A stretch of DNA of 25,633 bases from Oscillospiraceae bacterium (GCA_017828935.1 JAGAUG010000050.1:1-25633), one strand, 5' to 3'; numbered from the stretch's first letter, positions 14,874 through 23,639 are shown. Translations and numbers: made by a program. Notes: a model not told the origin generated them from the letters alone.

Positions 14874-15590
14874 TTGAGAAGAAGATGGGAAGATCGAACG
14901 AGGATTCTAATAGGCGAAGAAAATATAGAGAAATTAAGGAGAGCAAGAGTTGTTGTTTTGGGGTTAGGTGGAGTTGGAGGAAGTTGCGCGGAAGCGTTAG
15001 TTAGATCATGTATTGGTAACTTGATGATCGTCGACGCAGATATAATCGATATAACGAATATAAATCGACAACTTATCGCAACGCATTCTAATATTGGTAA
15101 ATCTAAAGTCGATGAGATGTCTAAAAGACTAAAATTGATTAATCCGGAAATAAATATTATTTCAAAAAATTTTTTTTGTCTTCCAGATAACAGTGATTTT
15201 ATATTTGAATATAAGCCAGACTATATAGTTGACGCGATAGATACGATTACGATGAAAATCTTTTTGGCGAAAAGATCCAAAGAAAATAATATAAATTTAG
15301 TTTCTTGTATGGGAATGGGAAATAGATTAGATCCGTCGCTTATAAAATTAGGAATATTAGAAGATACAACGGGCTCAGGGTGCGTTGTATCGAGAGTTAT
15401 AAGATCAAAACTTAGAAAAGATAATATACTAGATTTAAACGTTGTATATAGCTTAGAAAAACCGAAAAAAATTGTTGTTAGAGATAATTTAAATAATAAT
15501 TTTAAAAATTCGCCAGCGAGTTTTTCGATTGTTCCGTCTGTTGCCGGATATTTTTTGGCTTATAAAGTAATAAGTGATTTAATAAATTAA
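14874..15590 (+). CDS. tcdA: tRNA threonylcarbamoyladenosine dehydratase (TcdA)
   Basis: TcdA uses ATP to cyclise t6A at position 37 of tRNA to ct6A. The 238-residue protein belongs to the E1-like ThiF/MoeB fold. It begins WEDRTRILIGEENIEKL, then has the nucleotide-binding loop VLGLGGVGGSCAEAL (about 29-43), VDADIIDITNINRQ with the conserved Asp and Arg, KSKVDEM, and the later YIVDAIDTI and MGMGNRLDP segments typical of TcdA/CsdL rather than MoeB or ThiF. There is no zinc-binding Cys pair. The start is TTG at 14874 after AGAGAGAG; the frame has no better ATG. The gene stands alone between the BspA-like gene and the M23 gene. Confidence 0.92.
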   Translation: MRRRWEDRTRILIGEENIEKLRRARVVVLGLGGVGGSCAEALVRSCIGNLMIVDADIIDITNINRQLIATHSNIGKSKVDEMSKRLKLINPEINIISKNFFCLPDNSDFIFEYKPDYIVDAIDTITMKIFLAKRSKENNINLVSCMGMGNRLDPSLIKLGILEDTTGSGCVVSRVIRSKLRKDNILDLNVVYSLEKPKKIVVRDNLNNNFKNSPASFSIVPSVAGYFLAYKVISDLIN

Positions 15591-15707
15591 TATTTTAAAT
15601 TATTCAAAAAATACAAAAACATGTTTTATATATTATTTTTTTTGTTGTTATATTTTAGAATATGATTATAAAAAAAATAATTTTATGATTAAATTTTGAT
15701 TAGTTTA

Positions 15708-15739
15708 TTGACGCGGTAAAATAATCGTGGTAAAATAAT
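15708..15739 (+). promoter_or_regulatory. Promoter of the M23 gene with a direct repeat
   Basis: TTGACG (15708-15713), a 17-base spacer, TAAAAT (15731-15736). The 11-base sequence GGTAAAATAAT occurs twice, at 15715-15725 and 15729-15739, and the second copy supplies the -10 box. Confidence 0.6.
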
Positions 15740-15787
15740 ATTAAATTATTTTAAATTTTATTTATGTGTAGTTAAAGCGGTGAAGAC

Positions 15788-16972
15788 TTGAAAAATAAAA
15801 AATTATTAAAAAAAATAATATTAATTAGTTTATTTGTTAATTTTGTATCTAACAGTTATTTGAGTGTTTTTGGCGACGGATCTTCTGTTTCAGAAAAAGA
15901 ATCTAAAAAACACCAGCTAGAAGAGCAAGCTAGTGAGGTTTCTAAGAAAAAGTCTGAAGTAGATCAAAAAGTTAAAGAAACAAGAAATAAAAAAAATCAA
16001 AAACTAGGAATAAAACAAAATTTAGATAAACAAGTTGCGGAAAAAAACGAAGAGATAGTATCTTTAAGTCAAAAGATAACGTCTTTAAATATAGATATTG
16101 CGACTAAAGAAAATCAAATCTCAGATAAAGAAAAAGAAATCTTGGATAGCAAAGAGTTGTTAAAATCTAGACTAAGATCGAGTTATATGTCTCCGAAACT
16201 TACCCAAATAGAAGTTTTGATGGAGCGAGATAAATATTCTGAATTTTTGTCTTTTGCTGAGTATCAGGCGAGAATATCAGATCATGATCAAAAAATTGTT
16301 GATGATTTATCTCTTAAATTAGAAGAGATCCAAGAAGAAAAAAAACAAATTGAAGAAAGCAGATCTCAGGTTCAAGTTGCTAAAAGTCAAATCGAAGAAA
16401 AGAAAAAAGAGCTAGATGAACAAGTTAGAATTGTAAGTAAAGAAGTGTATGATATCCAAGAACAAGAAAAAGAGTTTTTAAAAGACGCTGAAAATTTAAA
16501 AAAACAACTAGCCGAGCTCCAAGCTGAAATAGATAGAATTTGTAAAGAACTTTCTCAAAGTGATTCGCCTTATGTTGGCGGAGAGCTTGCTTGGCCAGTT
16601 CCGGGATATTATAAAATATCTTCGCCTTACGGACCGAGGTCTTTTGATGGGTTCCATACAGGTACAGATATAGCTGGGCCGGGGATTTACGGAAAGAATA
16701 TCGTATCGGCTAACGACGGAAAAGTTATATTTGTTAATACTGGTGGGAAGGGTCCTTACGGTAAGTACATAATAGTTGATCATGGCGGAGGGATTGTTAC
16801 TCTTTACGCTCATTTGTCTTCTTTTTCGGTTTCTTATGGTCAGTCTGTAACAAAAGGTCAGACGATTGGTTTGGTTGGTTCTACAGGATTTTCAACAGGT
16901 CCACATCTTCATTTTGAAGTAAGAGTCAATGGAAAGCATACGAATCCGATGAAATATTTTAGTAAAAAATAA
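15788..16972 (+). CDS. EnvC-like M23 peptidase with coiled coils (murein hydrolase or activator)
   Basis: This 394-residue exported protein has a signal sequence (about 1-29: LLKKIILISLFVNFVSNSYLSVFG), two long coiled coils (about 30-115 and 160-255) separated by a short break, and a C-terminal LytM/M23 domain (about 268-394). The zinc ligands and catalytic His are present: His290 and Asp294 in HTGTD, His342 in LYAHL, and His373/His375 in GPHLHFEVR. It should therefore be an active endopeptidase rather than a degenerate EnvC. In Firmicutes such proteins cut peptide cross-links, often under FtsEX-like control; no ftsEX is seen here. The start is TTG 15788 after GGTGA, with a short spacing of 4. 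No terminator separates it from deoC 68 bases later, so read-through is possible. Confidence 0.92.
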   Translation: MKNKKLLKKIILISLFVNFVSNSYLSVFGDGSSVSEKESKKHQLEEQASEVSKKKSEVDQKVKETRNKKNQKLGIKQNLDKQVAEKNEEIVSLSQKITSLNIDIATKENQISDKEKEILDSKELLKSRLRSSYMSPKLTQIEVLMERDKYSEFLSFAEYQARISDHDQKIVDDLSLKLEEIQEEKKQIEESRSQVQVAKSQIEEKKKELDEQVRIVSKEVYDIQEQEKEFLKDAENLKKQLAELQAEIDRICKELSQSDSPYVGGELAWPVPGYYKISSPYGPRSFDGFHTGTDIAGPGIYGKNIVSANDGKVIFVNTGGKGPYGKYIIVDHGGGIVTLYAHLSSFSVSYGQSVTKGQTIGLVGSTGFSTGPHLHFEVRVNGKHTNPMKYFSKK

Positions 16973-17040
16973 AGTTTTAGTTTTTAAATAATAAATTTTA
17001 GTTAATAATTTTAAGTTAGAAAGAAGGATGTGTTTTAGTT

Positions 17041-17721
17041 ATGCGTTATGAACATATGTTAAAAAAACTGGATCATACTTGTTTGAGTCCGACAGCTAAG
17101 TGGGAAGATATAAAGTCAGTTTGTGAGGATGGCCTGAGAAATAATGTTGCGACGGTGTGTATTCCTCCGGCTTATGTTAACCAAGCAAGAGAGTGTTTTG
17201 GACGTAAAATTAAAATTAGTACAGTTGTAGGGTTCCCTAACGGTTATAGCGTTACATCTGTAAAAATAAAAGAAATCGAAGAGATGATCAAGCTAGGGGC
17301 TAGTGAGATCGATATGGTTATTAATTTGGGTTTTGTTAAAGATAAGAAATACAATAGAATTTTTGATGAAATTAGATTTGCTAAAGATGTTCTAGAAAAT
17401 AAAGTCTTAAAAGTTATAGTTGAGACGTGTTTGTTAGATAATCAGGAAAAAATAAAACTTTGTGAAATTATTACTGAGTCTGGCGCAGATTTTATAAAAA
17501 CATCAACAGGTTTTTCTCACAGAGGTGCAGAGATTGATGATATTATCTTGTTTAAAAAATATCTTGGAAATAATATTAAGATAAAAGCTTCTGGAGGAAT
17601 CAACTCAATTGAAAAAGCTAGAGAGTTTTTTGACTTAGGGGTTGAGAGAATAGGAAGCAGCAATCTTCTAGATTTAGTAGTAACCAAGATGAAAAAAATA
17701 ACTTTTGGAGATGATGAATAA
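17041..17721 (+). CDS. deoC: Deoxyribose-phosphate aldolase (DeoC)
   Basis: DeoC splits 2-deoxyribose-5-phosphate into acetaldehyde and glyceraldehyde-3-phosphate. The 226-residue TIM barrel begins with KLDHTCLSP, has ASEIDMVINLGFVKD (with Asp91), VIVETCLLDNQEK, the Schiff-base lysine in GADFIKTSTGF (Lys153), and KASGGI (Lys182). All catalytic residues are present and the length is normal. ATG 17041 is preceded by GAAGGA at a rather long distance. The stop TAA shares its last base with the ATG of deoD, so translation is probably coupled. It is the first gene of the nucleoside-use cluster. Confidence 0.97.
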   Translation: MRYEHMLKKLDHTCLSPTAKWEDIKSVCEDGLRNNVATVCIPPAYVNQARECFGRKIKISTVVGFPNGYSVTSVKIKEIEEMIKLGASEIDMVINLGFVKDKKYNRIFDEIRFAKDVLENKVLKVIVETCLLDNQEKIKLCEIITESGADFIKTSTGFSHRGAEIDDIILFKKYLGNNIKIKASGGINSIEKAREFFDLGVERIGSSNLLDLVVTKMKKITFGDDE

Positions 17722-18440
17722 TGACAGTTTTACCAACACCGCATCTTTCTGCAAAGCAAGGAGAAGTTGCAAAAACAGTTTTGATGCCCGGAGATCCGCT
17801 GAGAGCGAAATATATATCAGAAAATTTTTTAACTGACAGTAAGTGTATAAATCAAGTTCGAAATATGTTAGGTTATACTGGAAAATATAAAGGTCAAGAG
17901 GTTTCTGTTATGCCTAGCGGGATGGGAACGGCATCGATGGGGATTTATTCTTACGAACTTTTTAATTTTTATGGTGTTGAAAATATAATAAGAATTGGGT
18001 CAGCTGGGGCGATATCAGATAATCTAAAACTTAGAGATATCGTTGTTGGTCTTGGTGCTTGTACTGATTCTAATTTTTCTTATCAATATAATTTAGACGG
18101 TATCTTTGCTCCGGTTTGTAGTTATAAATTATTAAAAAAAGCGTCGGAGGTCTCTGATAAGATTAATATAAAAATAAATATAGGAAATATTTTATCTTCA
18201 GATGTTTTTTATAACGAAGGACATGAAGTTATGACCAAATGGAAGAATATGGGTGTATTAGCAGTTGAGATGGAAGCGGCTGCTTTATATATGAATGCTG
18301 CTCGTAGTGGAAAGAATGCACTTTGTATATGTACGATATCAGATCATATTTTTTCCGGGGAGTCTTGTTCTTCAAAAGAAAGAGAGATTTCATTTGCAGA
18401 TATGATGAAATTAGCTTTAGAAATTTCTTTAGAAATTTAG
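17721..18440 (+). CDS. deoD: Purine-nucleoside phosphorylase, DeoD type
   Basis: DeoD phosphorolyses purine ribo- and deoxyribonucleosides to base and (deoxy)ribose-1-phosphate. The 239-residue protein is the hexameric E. coli-type enzyme: MPGDPLRAKYI near residue 25 (phosphate site), MPSGMGTASMGIY, RIGSAGAI, VEMEAAALY (the Glu that binds ribose), and a C-terminal ISDH with the catalytic Asp. Length matches the family. It overlaps deoC by one base and lies 43 bases before deoB. Its product (deoxy)ribose-1-phosphate feeds DeoB. Confidence 0.97.
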   Translation: MTVLPTPHLSAKQGEVAKTVLMPGDPLRAKYISENFLTDSKCINQVRNMLGYTGKYKGQEVSVMPSGMGTASMGIYSYELFNFYGVENIIRIGSAGAISDNLKLRDIVVGLGACTDSNFSYQYNLDGIFAPVCSYKLLKKASEVSDKINIKINIGNILSSDVFYNEGHEVMTKWKNMGVLAVEMEAAALYMNAARSGKNALCICTISDHIFSGESCSSKEREISFADMMKLALEISLEI

Positions 18441-18483
18441 ACTAAAAATTTAGATTCTAAAGTTTGATTGGAGGTATAAACTA

Positions 18484-19653
18484 GTGGGCAACAGAAGAGT
18501 ATTTTTGATTGTTTTAGATAGCCTAGGAATAGGTCAAATGCCAGACGCTAGTGAGTATGGCGACGAGGGTAGTAACACTTTAAAATCTATCGTTAGATCA
18601 GATTTTTATGATACACCTAATTTATCAAGATTAGGTCTTTTTAATATCGAAGGTGTTGATTATAAAGAAAAGGAGCTTTTTCCAAAGGCTTCGTTTGCTA
18701 GGTTAGCAGAGCTATCCAAGGGAAAAGATACAACAATAGGTCATTGGGAGCTTTGTGGATTTGTATCAGAAAAATTATTGCCGACTTATCCAAATGGGTT
18801 CCCAGAAGATATAATTAATAAATTTTGTTATTTAACAAAAAGAGAAGTTATATGTAATAAGCCATATTCTGGAACACAGCTATTGCTTGATTACGGTCAA
18901 GAACATGAGAAAACAGGAGCTCTTATAGTTTATACTTCAGCTGATAGTGTTTTTCAAATTGCGGCTCACGAAAGTGTTGTGCCTTTGGAGGAGCTTTATA
19001 AGTGCTGTGAAATAGCTAGAGAGATAATGACTGATGAGCACGGAGTTGGTCGTATTATAGCAAGGCCGTTTACAGGAGAGTATCCAGATTATAAGAGGAC
19101 TTCTAACAGAAAAGATTATTCTCTAAAGCCAGAAAGAACGATATTAGACGACATTTCAAAAACTGGGCTTGATGTAGTCGGAATAGGTAAAATATATGAC
19201 ATTTTTTGTGGCCAAGGTATTGTTAGAAAAATAAAAACAGTTTCTAATATCGACGGAATGAAAAAGACTATACAGGAAGCTAAAAATAGCTATGGAGGAC
19301 TTGTTTTTGTTAATCTAGTAGATTTTGATATGATATATGGTCATCGTAACGATATTGGTGGGTACGCAAGGGCGATGACAGAGTTTGATAAACAGCTCGG
19401 CGAGCTTATTTCTTGTTTAAAAAAAGACGACGTAGTTATTATAACAGCAGACCACGGTTGTGATCCAGCGTCACCGAGTACAGATCACACGAGAGAATAT
19501 GTTCCGATGGTTGTTTTTGGTGAAAATGTCAAGTCGGGTGTTGATCTTAAAACTAGAAAGTCGTTTGCGGATGTAGGAGCTACGATAGTTGATTATTTAG
19601 GCGTAATATCTAATACTAGTGGAGAGTCTTTTTGGAGTAAAATAAAAAAATAA
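18484..19653 (+). CDS. deoB: Phosphopentomutase (DeoB)
   Basis: DeoB interconverts ribose- or deoxyribose-1-phosphate and the 5-phosphate, linking DeoD to DeoC and to the pentose pathway. The 389-residue alkaline-phosphatase-superfamily enzyme has DSLGIGQMPDASEYGDEGSNT (metal Asp), KDTTIGHWEL with the phosphorylated Thr, DFDMIYGHRND, and the second metal site TADHGCDP..STDHTREYVPM. The start is GTG at 18484, 9 bases after GGAGG (18470-18474). It belongs to the deoC-deoD-deoB run. Confidence 0.97.
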   Translation: MGNRRVFLIVLDSLGIGQMPDASEYGDEGSNTLKSIVRSDFYDTPNLSRLGLFNIEGVDYKEKELFPKASFARLAELSKGKDTTIGHWELCGFVSEKLLPTYPNGFPEDIINKFCYLTKREVICNKPYSGTQLLLDYGQEHEKTGALIVYTSADSVFQIAAHESVVPLEELYKCCEIAREIMTDEHGVGRIIARPFTGEYPDYKRTSNRKDYSLKPERTILDDISKTGLDVVGIGKIYDIFCGQGIVRKIKTVSNIDGMKKTIQEAKNSYGGLVFVNLVDFDMIYGHRNDIGGYARAMTEFDKQLGELISCLKKDDVVIITADHGCDPASPSTDHTREYVPMVVFGENVKSGVDLKTRKSFADVGATIVDYLGVISNTSGESFWSKIKK

Positions 19654-19679
19654 TTATAGTTATGATTGGAGAAACAAAA

Positions 19680-20717
19680 ATGAGAAGAATATCGAGGTTA
19701 GCATCGCTGTTATCAGTTTTTAGTGTCTTAACAAGTTGCGCAGCTAATACTGGCGATCAATCAGAAAAATATTCGATAGCTTTGATGACCGATACAGGAG
19801 GAATTAATGACCAGGCGTTTAATCAATCAGCTTGGGAAGGAGCTAAAAGAGTTAAGCAGGATCTAGATTTTAATGTAAGGTATATAGAATCAAAACAAGT
19901 TTCTGATTATAAGACTAATTTAGATTCTTTAGCGGATTCAGATCCTGATATGATATTTGTTATGGGTTATACGGCTGCTGATGTACTAAAAGACGTCGCG
20001 GGAGTTAATACAGATCAACATTATACGATAATAGATAACGAATATGACGAAAAAATAGATAATATTTTATCTGTAAGATTTAGAGACGAAGAGCCGGCGT
20101 TTTTGGTTGGGTATATCGCTGGATCTGTTACAAAGTCTAATAAAATCGGTTTTATTGGAGGGGCCAAAAGCGACACAATAGACGCTTTTGAGTTTGGTTT
20201 CAGAGCGGGAGTTGCTTGGGCGGCCAAAGAGTTAGATAAAGAGATAGACGTTGAAGTACAGTACGCAGATAACTTCCAAGACGATACAAAAGGCAAGGCA
20301 ATGGCAAATGTGATGTACTCAAAAGGAATTGATATTATATATCATGGAGCAGGAAACTTAGGTAGAGGAGTTATCGAAGCAGCGAAAGAAAACAACAAAT
20401 ATGTTATAGGGGCCGATAGAGACCAAAAATATTTGGCGCCAAAGAACGTAATTTCTTCGACAATAAAATTAACAGGAGAAGTAGTTTATCGTGTTTGTAG
20501 CGAAATTAAAGAGACAGGAAATCTTGATGATATAACCGGAAGGAACGCAAAGATGGGTTTTAAAGAAGGTGTTGTTGATATTTCTGAAGCTACAAAAGAG
20601 ATGATCGAGCCTGAACTTGTTGAGAAAGTCGAAGATCTTAAAGAAAAAATAATAAATCAAGAGATAGTACCACCTAATAACGAAAGTAGTTTTGATAAAT
20701 ATATTAGTAATTTATAG
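19680..20717 (+). CDS. BMP/PnrA-family nucleoside-binding lipoprotein 1
   Basis: This is the substrate-binding protein of an ABC importer, anchored outside the membrane. The true start is ATG 19680, 8 bases after TTGGAG; an ATG at 19662 overlaps that site. The signal peptide ends in the lipobox LTSC (Cys20). The mature protein (345 residues in all) is a two-lobed BMP-family (Med/PnrA) binder with the full signature DTGGINDQAFNQSAWEG, FVMGYTAADVL, FLVGYIAG, KIGFIGG, GFRAGV, IIYHGAGNLGRGV and IGADRDQ. Family members such as Treponema PnrA bind purine nucleosides, which fits the deoCDB genes just upstream. The ATPase and permease genes are not in the window. Confidence 0.92.
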   Translation: MRRISRLASLLSVFSVLTSCAANTGDQSEKYSIALMTDTGGINDQAFNQSAWEGAKRVKQDLDFNVRYIESKQVSDYKTNLDSLADSDPDMIFVMGYTAADVLKDVAGVNTDQHYTIIDNEYDEKIDNILSVRFRDEEPAFLVGYIAGSVTKSNKIGFIGGAKSDTIDAFEFGFRAGVAWAAKELDKEIDVEVQYADNFQDDTKGKAMANVMYSKGIDIIYHGAGNLGRGVIEAAKENNKYVIGADRDQKYLAPKNVISSTIKLTGEVVYRVCSEIKETGNLDDITGRNAKMGFKEGVVDISEATKEMIEPELVEKVEDLKEKIINQEIVPPNNESSFDKYISNL

Positions 20718-20727
20718 GAGGCGGACG

Positions 20728-21801
20728 ATGAAAAAAAAGTTTAATATTTTTTTATTAATAGTTTTTGTATTGGGTTTAAATTTAACAGGTTGTAAAAAAA
20801 CTCAAGAAATTAAAGAAAATAATATTGGAGACTCAGTTTCTCAAAGTAAAAGTGATTATTTGGGTTTAGTTATGAATTCTTCTGGAGAGTATGAAGGATC
20901 GCTTAGTCAATCGTCTTTAAGAGGCCTTAAAAAAGCTGAAGAAGAATTAGGTTTTAAAGTCGAATATTTAGAGTCTGATACAAGTGATAGCTATAGAACA
21001 AATATAGAATATTTTACAGACTGCGCTTTGGATATGTTGTTTTGTGCCGGATATGAGATGGCAGATGACGTTGAAGAGTTTGCTAGCGCACATCCTGATG
21101 AACATTACGCGATTTTAAATTATAGTTTTGATGAAAACATAAATAATATTTTATGTATTGAATTCGAAGATAATCAGGTTGCATTTGAGGCTGGTTATTT
21201 AGCAGCTTATCAAACAAAAACAAATAGATTAGGATTTCTTGGAAGTTTTAGAAGCGAAGAAATGGACGCCTATGAATTTGGTTTTAAGGCAGGAGTTGCT
21301 TTGGCAGCTAAAGAACTTGGAAAAGAAATTTTCGTTGAAGTTGATTACATAGACAGTTTTGACGACGAAGATTTAGCTAAAAAAGATGCTGATAAACTTT
21401 ACGACGCTGGAGCGGATATAATATATCACGCAGTTGGAAAGGCTTCTAGTGGAGTAATTGAGTCGGCTAGAGCACACCGTACTTTTGTAATTGGTTCGGA
21501 GATAGATCAAAATAATTTGGCGCCAGAAGTTTTTTTAGCGTCGACAATTAGAAACGTTGAGGACGTTGTTTATAATATCGCGAAAGAAATAAAAGAAGCT
21601 AAACAAGTTAGCGACGTAACAGGAAAGACTAAGTTCTTGGGAATAAAAGATGGTGCTGTTAAAATTGAGCTTTCAAAAAATAATATGATTCCAGAAGAGT
21701 TGATAAAAAAACTCGGTGAGATAGAGCAAGCGATTATAGAAGATAAGATAGATTCGCCTTATGAAGAGACGACATATGAAGAATATATAAAAAATATATA
21801 A
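20728..21801 (+). CDS. BMP-family lipoprotein 2, diverged tandem paralogue
   Basis: ATG 20728 follows AGGAGG closely and lies 10 bases after the preceding stop; a longer frame from 20692 overlaps the upstream gene and is rejected. The signal peptide ends in the lipobox LTGC (Cys22). The 357-residue protein aligns with its neighbour from end to end, sharing YLES, GYxxAD, NNIL, GYLA, LGFLG, YEFGFKAGVALAAKELGKEI, ADIIYHAVG and IG..DQ..LAP. The first binding loop has changed: INDQAFNQSAW is replaced by EYEGSLSQSSL, and ADRDQ by SEIDQ. The ligand is therefore probably different from that of the first protein, or binding is lost. Cotranscription is likely. Confidence 0.9.
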   Translation: MKKKFNIFLLIVFVLGLNLTGCKKTQEIKENNIGDSVSQSKSDYLGLVMNSSGEYEGSLSQSSLRGLKKAEEELGFKVEYLESDTSDSYRTNIEYFTDCALDMLFCAGYEMADDVEEFASAHPDEHYAILNYSFDENINNILCIEFEDNQVAFEAGYLAAYQTKTNRLGFLGSFRSEEMDAYEFGFKAGVALAAKELGKEIFVEVDYIDSFDDEDLAKKDADKLYDAGADIIYHAVGKASSGVIESARAHRTFVIGSEIDQNNLAPEVFLASTIRNVEDVVYNIAKEIKEAKQVSDVTGKTKFLGIKDGAVKIELSKNNMIPEELIKKLGEIEQAIIEDKIDSPYEETTYEEYIKNI

Positions 21802-21833
21802 AAAATATTTTTTATAATATAATATTGGATTTT

Positions 21834-21885
21834 AGGTTATAGTTGGCGATTATAAAAAGTCGTGTAACTATAGCCTGTTTTTTAT
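21834..21885 (+). terminator. Strong terminator after the deo-BMP cluster
   Basis: AGGTTATAGTT (21834-21844) pairs with AACTATAGCCT (21866-21876), with one G-U pair, and GCGAT pairs with GTCGT inside. Six T follow at 21878-21883. It separates the deo-BMP genes from the folate gene. Confidence 0.9.
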
Positions 21886-21919
21886 AATATTTATAATATT
21901 TATTTTGGAGAAAATAAAT

Positions 21920-22510
21920 TTGAATTTAGATTTTAATAAAAATTTTTTGAGACAAAAATTTAAAAATTTAAAATATAATATAGCTAAAGAAGAAAAAGAT
22001 TTATTAGATAAGAATATTAAAAAAAATATTTTAGGTCTAAGCGAATATTTAGAGTCAGATATAATATTAGCTTACTTGGCGAACAAAATAGAAATCAATA
22101 TAGATGATTTAATTTTTAAAGCTAATAAAAAAATAGCGGTTCCGAGATGTTTAGATTTAGATTACGAGCCAACGATGGATTTTTATTTTATAAGTAATTT
22201 ATCTGATGTATCGATTGGAAGGTTTAATATTAGAGAACCTAAGATATTAAAAAATAATATTTTTGATAATAATATTATTTTAAATAAAAAAGTTGTTATG
22301 TTAGTTCCGGGTCTTGTATTTGATAAAAAAGGCTATAGAGTTGGCTACGGAAAGGGATATTACGACAGATATTTAAGCCGGTTAAAAAATAAAATTTTAA
22401 AAATAGGGCTGTGCTATGATTTTTGTTTAATAAATAAAATTAATACAGATAATAATGATATACCGGTTGATATTTTAGTTACAGAGACTAAAGTTTTAAG
22501 ACTAGATTAA
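21920..22510 (+). CDS. 5-formyltetrahydrofolate cyclo-ligase
   Basis: This enzyme (EC 6.3.3.2; YgfA/YqgN/FthC family) converts 5-formyltetrahydrofolate to 5,10-methenyltetrahydrofolate with ATP, returning stored folate to the one-carbon pool. The 196-residue protein starts FLRQKFKNLKYNI, a form of the family's basic N-terminal helix, and has VMLVPGLVFDKKGYRVGYG, KGYYDRYL and the C-terminal DIPVDILVTE. A frame from TTG 21905 overlaps the TGGAG site; TTG 21920 lies 9 bases after it and is preferred. Codon use is very AT-rich. It is followed by mltG after 49 bases, and the two are probably cotranscribed. I left the symbol blank because naming varies. Confidence 0.9.
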   Translation: MNLDFNKNFLRQKFKNLKYNIAKEEKDLLDKNIKKNILGLSEYLESDIILAYLANKIEINIDDLIFKANKKIAVPRCLDLDYEPTMDFYFISNLSDVSIGRFNIREPKILKNNIFDNNIILNKKVVMLVPGLVFDKKGYRVGYGKGYYDRYLSRLKNKILKIGLCYDFCLINKINTDNNDIPVDILVTETKVLRLD

Positions 22511-22559
22511 ATTTTTTTGTTTTTTGTTTTTTATTAAAAAAAAGAAGGGTCTAAACTAG

Positions 22560-23639
22560 ATGAATAATAAATTTAAAATTAATAGTGTAGCGTTTTTAAG
22601 TATTTTTATAATTTTAATTTCGAGTTTACTTTCTTGGGGGATCATAGAAGTTGCTAAAGATATTTTGGGGTTAAAAAAGAACGAAATATCTAGTGAAGTT
22701 GTTATTCCAAAGGGTTCGTCGACAGGGAAGATAGCGAGTATTTTAAAAAATAATAAGATAATTAAGTATCCGATTGTTTTTAAAGTTTACTCGAAACTTA
22801 CTAAAGTTGATAATACATACAGAGAAGGGAAGTATGTTCTTAGTTCGACGATGTCGTATTCAGATATTATATATTATTTTCAAAATATGACGGCTAGAGA
22901 AGACGTTGTTAAAGTTACGATACCTGAAGGATATACAGTTAATCAAATAGCTAGCTTACTTAAAGAAAAAGGTGTTTGTGAAAAAAAACAAGATTTTTTA
23001 GACGCTATAAATAACGAAAAATATAAATCCGAAGCGTTAGATCAGGTCGAAGATAATAAATTAATTTGTTTTAAATCTGAAGGCTATTTATTTCCTGATA
23101 CATATGAATTTATATTAAAAGACAAGCCTAAACATCTTATTGAAATTATGACACAAAATTTTGATAAGAAAGTATTGGGTGAACTAAGACAAGATATTGA
23201 TAAGTCTGAGTTGAGTTTATCGGAAATTATTACTTTAGCTTCGATAGTTCAAAAAGAGTCGACGAGCGCAGATGTTATGAAAAAAGTTTCGTCGGTATTT
23301 TTTAATAGACTAAATAACCCGAGGGAATATTTAAGATTAGAATCAGACGTTACGATTCTTTATATAGAATCGGATATTAAGCCGAATTTAGAGATGAAAA
23401 ACCAAGAGATGTACGACAGTTATAACACTTATGTTTGTAAGGGGTTACCGGTCGGGCCGATATGTAACCCTGGGTTAGACGCAATAAAATCGGTTTTAGA
23501 GCCAGAAGATACAGATTATTATTTTTTCTTGACGGATATTAATAACGATTATTATTGGGCGACGAATTTTTCTCAACACAATAATAATATATATAAAGCT
23601 AGTAGGTTAGGCGCCGTAAAGGGGTTAAAAACAGATTAA
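22560..23639 (+). CDS. mltG: Endolytic murein transglycosylase (MltG, YceG-like)
   Basis: MltG cuts nascent glycan strands at the outer face of the membrane and is thought to end chain growth. The 359-residue protein has one N-terminal membrane segment (about 10-33), a LysM-like part (VVIPKGSSTGKIASIL; then VTIPEGYTVNQIASLL), and the YceG catalytic domain with SEGYLFPDTYEF, LASIVQKESTSADVMKKVSSVFFNRL (catalytic Glu233 in QKES), LRLESDVTILY, YNTYVCKGLPVGPICNPGLDAI and the final FSQHNNNIYKA. All key motifs are present. ATG 22560 follows AGAAGGG at about 10 bases. A clean terminator follows. Confidence 0.96.
   Translation: MNNKFKINSVAFLSIFIILISSLLSWGIIEVAKDILGLKKNEISSEVVIPKGSSTGKIASILKNNKIIKYPIVFKVYSKLTKVDNTYREGKYVLSSTMSYSDIIYYFQNMTAREDVVKVTIPEGYTVNQIASLLKEKGVCEKKQDFLDAINNEKYKSEALDQVEDNKLICFKSEGYLFPDTYEFILKDKPKHLIEIMTQNFDKKVLGELRQDIDKSELSLSEIITLASIVQKESTSADVMKKVSSVFFNRLNNPREYLRLESDVTILYIESDIKPNLEMKNQEMYDSYNTYVCKGLPVGPICNPGLDAIKSVLEPEDTDYYFFLTDINNDYYWATNFSQHNNNIYKASRLGAVKGLKTD

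Noticed and set aside
15616..15640. AAAACATGTTTT followed by a T-run as a terminator of tcdA
   Set aside because: The palindrome is short, all but two pairs are A-T and there is no loop. It is too weak to list as a terminator.
20692..20727. Upstream start of the second BMP lipoprotein, inside the preceding gene
   Set aside because: ATG 20728 directly follows AGGAGG and begins a standard lipoprotein signal peptide; the extension would spoil it.
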